Of a stretch of DNA of 41,690 nt, positions 38,061-41,690 are shown one piece after another; position 1 is the first letter of the stretch, and every line of letters begins with the position of its first letter. Made by a program: the position numbers and the translations under genes. The notes under the pieces are model-generated. The model saw nothing but the letters and a program-made list of their open reading frames with translations. It was not told the origin of the DNA and made no database searches. Origin of the DNA: Actinoplanes utahensis (GTDB taxonomy: Bacteria > Actinomycetota > Actinomycetes > Mycobacteriales > Micromonosporaceae); assembly GCF_016862455.1 (NCBI RefSeq), contig NZ_BOMZ01000119.1, positions 1 to 41,690 on the forward strand. Reading direction: 5' to 3'.

Positions 38061-39350
38061 ATGCAGACCTTTGGACGTCGCGCCCTGGGCGTGACCGCCG
38101 CCGGCCTCGCCGCGGCCCTGGCCATCTCGGGATGTAGCGGGGAGAAGCTGGCAGGCAACGGCGGCGACTCGGGCGGCGGCGAAGGCCAGATCACCCTCAA
38201 GGTCAACTACTTCGGTGACATGGGCCAGCAGATGCTCAAGGAGCGTTTCGAGAAGGCCAACCCGAACATCAAGATCACTCTGAACTCGGCCGAGTTCAAC
38301 GCCCACCACGAGGACCTGCAGAAGAAGCTGGTCGCGGGCAGCGGCGCGGCCGACGTCGTGGCGGTCGACGAGGGCTTCATGGTCAAGTTCAAGGCCCAGG
38401 GCGACCAGTTCGTCAACCTGCTCGACCACGGCCTGGGCAGCGCCGAGTCGCGCTACCTGCCGTGGAAGTGGAAGAACTCGCTGACCGCGGACGGCAAGCA
38501 GATCGGCATGGGCACCGACGTCGGCGGCCTGGCCATGTGCTACCGCACCGACCTCTTCAAGGCGGCCGGCCTGCCGACCGACCGCGACCAGGTCTCGGCG
38601 CTCTGGCCGACCTGGGACAAGTTCATCGCGACCGGCCAGACCTACACCAAGGCGTCCGGCAAGAAGTTCATCGACTCCGGCACCAACCTGTTCAACCCGG
38701 TGCTCGGACAGCAGCCCGTCGGCTTCTACGACGAGAAGGACCAGCTGCAGATGGAGGGTGGCCCGAAGGTCGCCTTCGACGTCAGCATGAAGGCGATCGA
38801 GGCGGGCATCTCCGCCAACCTGGTCAGCTTCCAGCCGGGCTGGAACCAGGGCTTCAACGCTGACAAGTTCGCCGTGCTCGCCTGCCCCGCGTGGATGCTC
38901 GGCCACATCCAGCAGACCGCTCCGGGCACCAAGGGCAAGTGGGACATCGCCGCGATCCCCGGTGGCGGCGGCAACTGGGGCGGCTCGTGGTGGACCATCC
39001 CGGCGCAGACCAAGAACGCCGCGGCCGCTGCCAAGTTCATCGAGTTCGCGACGGCGCCGGAGCAGCAGATCGAGGTCTTCAAGACGGTCGGCAACCTGCC
39101 GTCGCAGCCGGCCCTCTACAAGGACCAGGCGGTGCTGGACTTCAAGCACCCGTTCATGAGCAACGCCCCGACCGGGCAGATCTTCGCCAAGACCGCGGAG
39201 AGCCTCAAGCCGCAGTACCTCGGCGTGAAGCACGGCAAGACCCGTGAGGACGTCGAGAAGGTCATCACCCAGGTGGGGGAAGGCAAGGTGAAGCCGGGCG
39301 AGGCCTGGCCGAAGGCCGTCGAGGCGGCCCAGAAGGTCGCGTCGTCCTGA
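38061..39350 (+). CDS. Sugar ABC transporter substrate-binding lipoprotein (CUT1, CebE-like)
   Basis: 429-aa extracytoplasmic binding protein. The signal peptide ends in a lipobox (LAAALAISGCSGE), so it is anchored by lipid at the outer face of the membrane. The mature part is a family 1 (CUT1) solute-binding fold: ITLKVNYFGDMGQQMLKERFEKANPNIKI, VVAVDEGFM, GTDVGGLAMCYRTDLFKAAGLP, WDKFIATGQTY, and GGNWGGSWWTIPAQTKN near the ligand pocket. The set of neighbours (divergent LacI, two permeases, no ATPase) and the CebR-like operator suggest a cello-oligosaccharide or similar beta-glucoside, but the sugar cannot be read with certainty. A stem-loop separates it from the permease genes. Confidence 0.92.
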   Translation: MQTFGRRALGVTAAGLAAALAISGCSGEKLAGNGGDSGGGEGQITLKVNYFGDMGQQMLKERFEKANPNIKITLNSAEFNAHHEDLQKKLVAGSGAADVVAVDEGFMVKFKAQGDQFVNLLDHGLGSAESRYLPWKWKNSLTADGKQIGMGTDVGGLAMCYRTDLFKAAGLPTDRDQVSALWPTWDKFIATGQTYTKASGKKFIDSGTNLFNPVLGQQPVGFYDEKDQLQMEGGPKVAFDVSMKAIEAGISANLVSFQPGWNQGFNADKFAVLACPAWMLGHIQQTAPGTKGKWDIAAIPGGGGNWGGSWWTIPAQTKNAAAAAKFIEFATAPEQQIEVFKTVGNLPSQPALYKDQAVLDFKHPFMSNAPTGQIFAKTAESLKPQYLGVKHGKTREDVEKVITQVGEGKVKPGEAWPKAVEAAQKVASS

Positions 39351-39360
39351 TTCATCTTGC

Positions 39361-39388
39361 AGGCGGGGCGACGCGAGTCGCCCCGCCT
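39361..39388 (+). terminator. Hairpin between binding-protein and permease genes (attenuator)
   Basis: Perfect 12-bp arms AGGCGGGGCGAC (39361-39372) and GTCGCCCCGCCT (39377-39388) with a GCGA tetraloop, 11 bp after the binding-protein stop. Such hairpins in ABC operons protect the 5' mRNA or stop part of the transcripts, so that binding protein exceeds permease. There is no T-run. Confidence 0.75.
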
Positions 39389-39406
39389 TCGGCTTAGGAG
39401 TTCCCC

Positions 39407-40390
39407 GTGTCCCTGACTCAGATCCGTCCGGCGCCGCCTGCGCCGGAGCAGCGGTCCGCGTCGATCAGCAAGTCGAAGCTGTGGTGGCACCGCTTCGACA
39501 CCAAGGCCGTCCCGTACCTGTTGATCGCACCGTTCTTCGTCCTCTTCGCGATCTTCGGGCTGTTCCCGCTCATCTACAACGCCGTGGTGTCGTTGCGTCA
39601 CTGGCGGCTCGACGACCCGAAGAAGACGGGCTGGGCCGGCTTCGAGAACTACACCAAGGTGTTCGCCGACGACGTGTTCTGGAACGCGCTCGGGAACACC
39701 TTCGGCATCTTCATCCTCTCCACCGTCCCGCAGCTCGTCCTGGCGCTGATCATCGCCAACCTGCTCAACCACAAGCTGCGGTTCACGACGTTCTGGCGGG
39801 TCGCGGTCCTGCTGCCGTACGTCACCCCGGTCGCCGCGTCCACGCTGCTCTTCGCGATGTTCTTCCAGCGCGACAGCGGAATGGCCAACTGGTTCCTGTC
39901 CATGGTCGGCTTCGGCCAGGAGGAGCCGCTGAACTGGCGTGCCGAGAAGTGGAGTTCCTGGATCGCCATCGCGACGATGGTGAACTGGAAGTGGATCGGC
40001 TACAACGCGCTGCTCTACCTGTCGGCGATGCAGGCCATCCCGAAGGACGTCTACGAGGCGGCGGCGGTCGACGGTGCCGGCCCGCAGCGGCAGCTGTGGC
40101 AGATCACCGTGCCGATGATCCAGCCGGTGCTCATCTTCACCGTGGTGCTCTCCACCATCGGCGGCCTGCAACTGTTCAACGAGCCGATGCTCTTCGACGA
40201 GAACCCGGCCCTGGCCAGCGGCGGTTCGGACGGCCAGTGGCAGACCATCGCCCAGCTCATCTATCAGGTCGGCTGGCGTAACGGGAACCTCGGCTCCGCG
40301 GCCGCGATGTCCTGGATCCTCTTCCTCATCATCCTCGTCGTGGCCGGGATCAACGCCCTGCTCACCAAGCGTCTCGGAGGTGGCCGGTGA
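39407..40390 (+). CDS. Sugar ABC transporter permease (CebF-like)
   Basis: 327-aa MalF-type permease of the CUT1 family. About six membrane helices; the first is VPYLLIAPFFVLFAIFGLFPLIYNAVVSL (residues about 27-55). The EAA loop, which contacts the ATPase, reads YEAAAVDGAGPQRQLWQITVPM. The GTG start at 39407 has AGGAG six bases upstream. Its end overlaps the next permease gene by four bases (GTGA). No ATPase gene is in the window; in related actinomycetes a shared MsiK-type ATPase serves such transporters. Confidence 0.93.
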   Translation: MSLTQIRPAPPAPEQRSASISKSKLWWHRFDTKAVPYLLIAPFFVLFAIFGLFPLIYNAVVSLRHWRLDDPKKTGWAGFENYTKVFADDVFWNALGNTFGIFILSTVPQLVLALIIANLLNHKLRFTTFWRVAVLLPYVTPVAASTLLFAMFFQRDSGMANWFLSMVGFGQEEPLNWRAEKWSSWIAIATMVNWKWIGYNALLYLSAMQAIPKDVYEAAAVDGAGPQRQLWQITVPMIQPVLIFTVVLSTIGGLQLFNEPMLFDENPALASGGSDGQWQTIAQLIYQVGWRNGNLGSAAAMSWILFLIILVVAGINALLTKRLGGGR

Positions 40391-41238
40391 GCACCCTGAC
40401 GTCTCGCGCGCCGCAGGACACCCGCGGCAGCTGGAAGACCTACCTCGGCCTGGCCGTGGTGCTGTTCATCTCGGCGTTCCCGCTGTACTGGATGTTCGTC
40501 ATCGCCACCAGCGACGACGCGGCGCTGGCGAGTTACCCGCCGGCGCTGATCCCCGGCGACCAGTTCCTGGTCAACCTGCGCGAAGTGTTCACCCTGCAGA
40601 ACGTCTACTTCGCCGCCTCCCTGATCAACAGCGTCATCGTGGCGGCCGTGGTCACCGCCTCCACGCTGTTCTTCTGCTCGCTGGCCGGTTTCGCCTTCGC
40701 CAAGCTGCGGTTCAAGGGCAACAACGTCCTGATGTTCGTCGTCATCCTCACGCTGACCGTGCCCAACCAGCTCGGCGTGGTGGCGCTCTACATCGTGATG
40801 GGCAAGATCGGCTGGAACGGGACGCTGCTCGCGGTCATCGCGCCCGGCCTGGTCACCGCGTTCGGCGTCTTCTACATGCGCCAGTTCATCGACCACGCGG
40901 TCCCCACCGAGCTGGTCGAGGCGTCCCGGATCGACGGCGCCTCGACGCTGCGGGTGTACTGGAGCATCATCCTGCCCGCGGTGCGTCCCGCCCTGGCGGT
41001 GCTCGGCCTGCTCACCTTCGTGGCGACCTGGAACGAGTTCCAGTGGCCGCTGATCACCCTCGGCGGCACCGAGTTCCCGACCTCGATGGTCGCCCTGTCC
41101 GACCTGGCCAGCGGAAACTTCGTGATCTTCCGCCGGGTGCTGGCCGGTGCGTTCGTCGCCACCGTCCCGCTGCTCCTGCTGCTTCTCCTCGGCGGCCGCC
41201 AGCTGGTCCGCGGCATCATGGAGGGCGCGCTCAAATAG
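40387..41238 (+). CDS. Sugar ABC transporter permease (CebG-like)
   Basis: 283-aa MalG-type permease of the CUT1 family, partner of the preceding one. Six membrane helices; the first is YLGLAVVLFISAFPLYWMFVIATS. The EAA loop reads LVEASRIDGASTLRVYWSIILPAVRP. It ends RQLVRGIMEGALK, a usual MalG-type C-terminus. The GTG start at 40387 overlaps the TGA of the first permease and has GGAGGTGG upstream. Genes for an intracellular glucosidase, often next in such operons, are not seen before the window ends. Confidence 0.93.
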   Translation: MSTLTSRAPQDTRGSWKTYLGLAVVLFISAFPLYWMFVIATSDDAALASYPPALIPGDQFLVNLREVFTLQNVYFAASLINSVIVAAVVTASTLFFCSLAGFAFAKLRFKGNNVLMFVVILTLTVPNQLGVVALYIVMGKIGWNGTLLAVIAPGLVTAFGVFYMRQFIDHAVPTELVEASRIDGASTLRVYWSIILPAVRPALAVLGLLTFVATWNEFQWPLITLGGTEFPTSMVALSDLASGNFVIFRRVLAGAFVATVPLLLLLLLGGRQLVRGIMEGALK

Positions 41239-41255
41239 GACCCGTCGCGCTGAGA

Positions 41256-41291
41256 GAAGGCCCGTTCATCGCTTGCGGTGGGCGGGCCTTC
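41256..41291 (+). terminator. Stem-loop at the end of the transporter operon
   Basis: Arms GAAGGCCCG (41256-41264) and CGGGCCTTC (41283-41291), perfect 9-bp stem with an 18-nt loop, starting 17 bp after the last permease gene. Confidence 0.6.
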
Positions 41292-41458
41292 CGGTTGCCG
41301 AGGACCGAGACCACCGCGGAGGTACGTGCCACACCTCCCACAACCGCATCAACCTCGAACCCCGCCTCCGGCGGCTATCGCCCGCGACTCCACACCACCC
41401 TCTCAGCGAAGCCCGAACCCGGCCCGGAGCTGATCCCGCCGCACCGCCGCTCGCCCGG

Positions 41459-41518
41459 TTCGCGAATCCCGGCTGGCCGTCAGTGCGATTCGCGAATCCC
41501 GGCTGGCTCTCAGTGCTG
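41459..41518. repeat. Two tandem 30-bp repeats
   Basis: 41459-41488 and 41489-41518 share TTCGCGAATCCCGGCTGG at the start and TCAGTGC near the end, with few mismatches. Function unknown. Confidence 0.8.
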
Positions 41519-41552
41519 ACCCTGCCGGCCAATTGCTTGCCCGCCGGTCGTC

Positions 41553-41600
41553 GATCTTGTGAGGTTGTGGTGAATCGGTTCGCCCGAAACTCACAAGATC
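41553..41600. repeat. Inverted repeat with 11-bp arms
   Basis: GATCTTGTGAG (41553-41563) and CTCACAAGATC (41590-41600) enclose 26 bp. The arms are richer in A+T than the surroundings. It may be a terminator for a convergent gene outside the window or a dispersed palindromic element. Confidence 0.65.
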
Positions 41601-41690
41601 TCGCGCGTAAGAAGTGGAAGGGGTGGAAGGGGTGCATCCGTCGCGGGCGTGCGGGTTCTCGTCCGCTGGGTTGGATCTGGTGAGCGGGTC

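Larger units (their letters stand above)
41239..41690. other. Downstream intergenic region with repeats
   Basis: 452 bp to the window end without a convincing gene; frames are short, without recognised motifs and partly made of repeat. It contains the operon terminator, two 30-bp direct repeats (41459-41518) and an 11-bp inverted repeat (41553-41600). A gene might start beyond the window. Confidence 0.5.

Overview
The window is very G+C-rich (about 70% by eye), uses GTG starts freely and has many start/stop overlaps. Its products (actinobacterial LigA, GatCAB, CUT1 sugar transporter without its own ATPase, DUF6232, split Aer-like receptor, many GGDEF-EAL proteins) point to a filamentous actinomycete of the Micromonosporaceae, most likely Actinoplanes or a close relative. 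That assignment is inferred from gene content and style, not from a marker gene.

Layout. 1-2455: end of an unknown gene, then on the minus strand a DUF6232 protein, a DoxX-like protein, an Aer-type PAS protein and a soluble chemoreceptor. 2535-5645 (plus): an enoyl-CoA hydratase and an Hsp70-like ATPase with a long repeat tail and a C-terminal membrane anchor. 6223-7464 (minus): two DUF202 proteins flanking a 47-codon coupled ORF, and a PLDc_N-type membrane protein. 7791-15762 (plus): a short leader ORF, etfB-etfA, cysteine desulfurase, mnmA, a MetE-core protein and ligA. 15933-19848 (plus): a GGDEF-EAL protein overlapping gatC, then gatA. 19889-25854 (minus): an M1 aminopeptidase lipoprotein and a four-gene accessory operon (CRP-type regulator, cyclase-like protein, STAND-like protein, SPFH-like protein), which separates gatCA from gatB (26009-27508, plus). 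27571-33586: membrane, secreted, metallophosphoesterase, PQQ-type sugar dehydrogenase and repeat-tailed PH-like proteins. 34289-36766: a PAS-GGDEF-EAL protein. 36774-41238: a LacI regulator divergent from a CUT1 sugar ABC transporter (binding protein plus two permeases), with a CebR-like operator.

The most interesting part is 21364-25854. The operon order is crp, cyclase-like, STAND-like, SPFH-like, with tightly abutting or overlapping genes. The C-terminus of the cyclase-like protein and the N-terminus of the STAND-like protein carry the same short motif (AGRDV-x-QS-x-H ... DQY), which suggests that the two proteins dock. The cyclase keeps both metal aspartates but has Ile where class III cyclases have Asn, and the STAND-like protein has a degenerate P-loop. 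I read it as a nucleotide-signalling or conflict module that is not one of the standard CBASS or Pycsar layouts.

Other unusual structure includes a perfect 56-bp palindrome beside a 59-bp imperfect one (33813-33931), 39-bp and 15-bp coding tandem repeats, an approximately 80-residue low-complexity insertion inside the HhH domain of LigA, recurrent TA(A/G)(A/G)CT -10 elements 6-7 nt before start codons (leaderless mRNAs), and a doubly coupled small ORF between the two DUF202 genes. No tRNA, rRNA, CRISPR array or insertion sequence was recognised.
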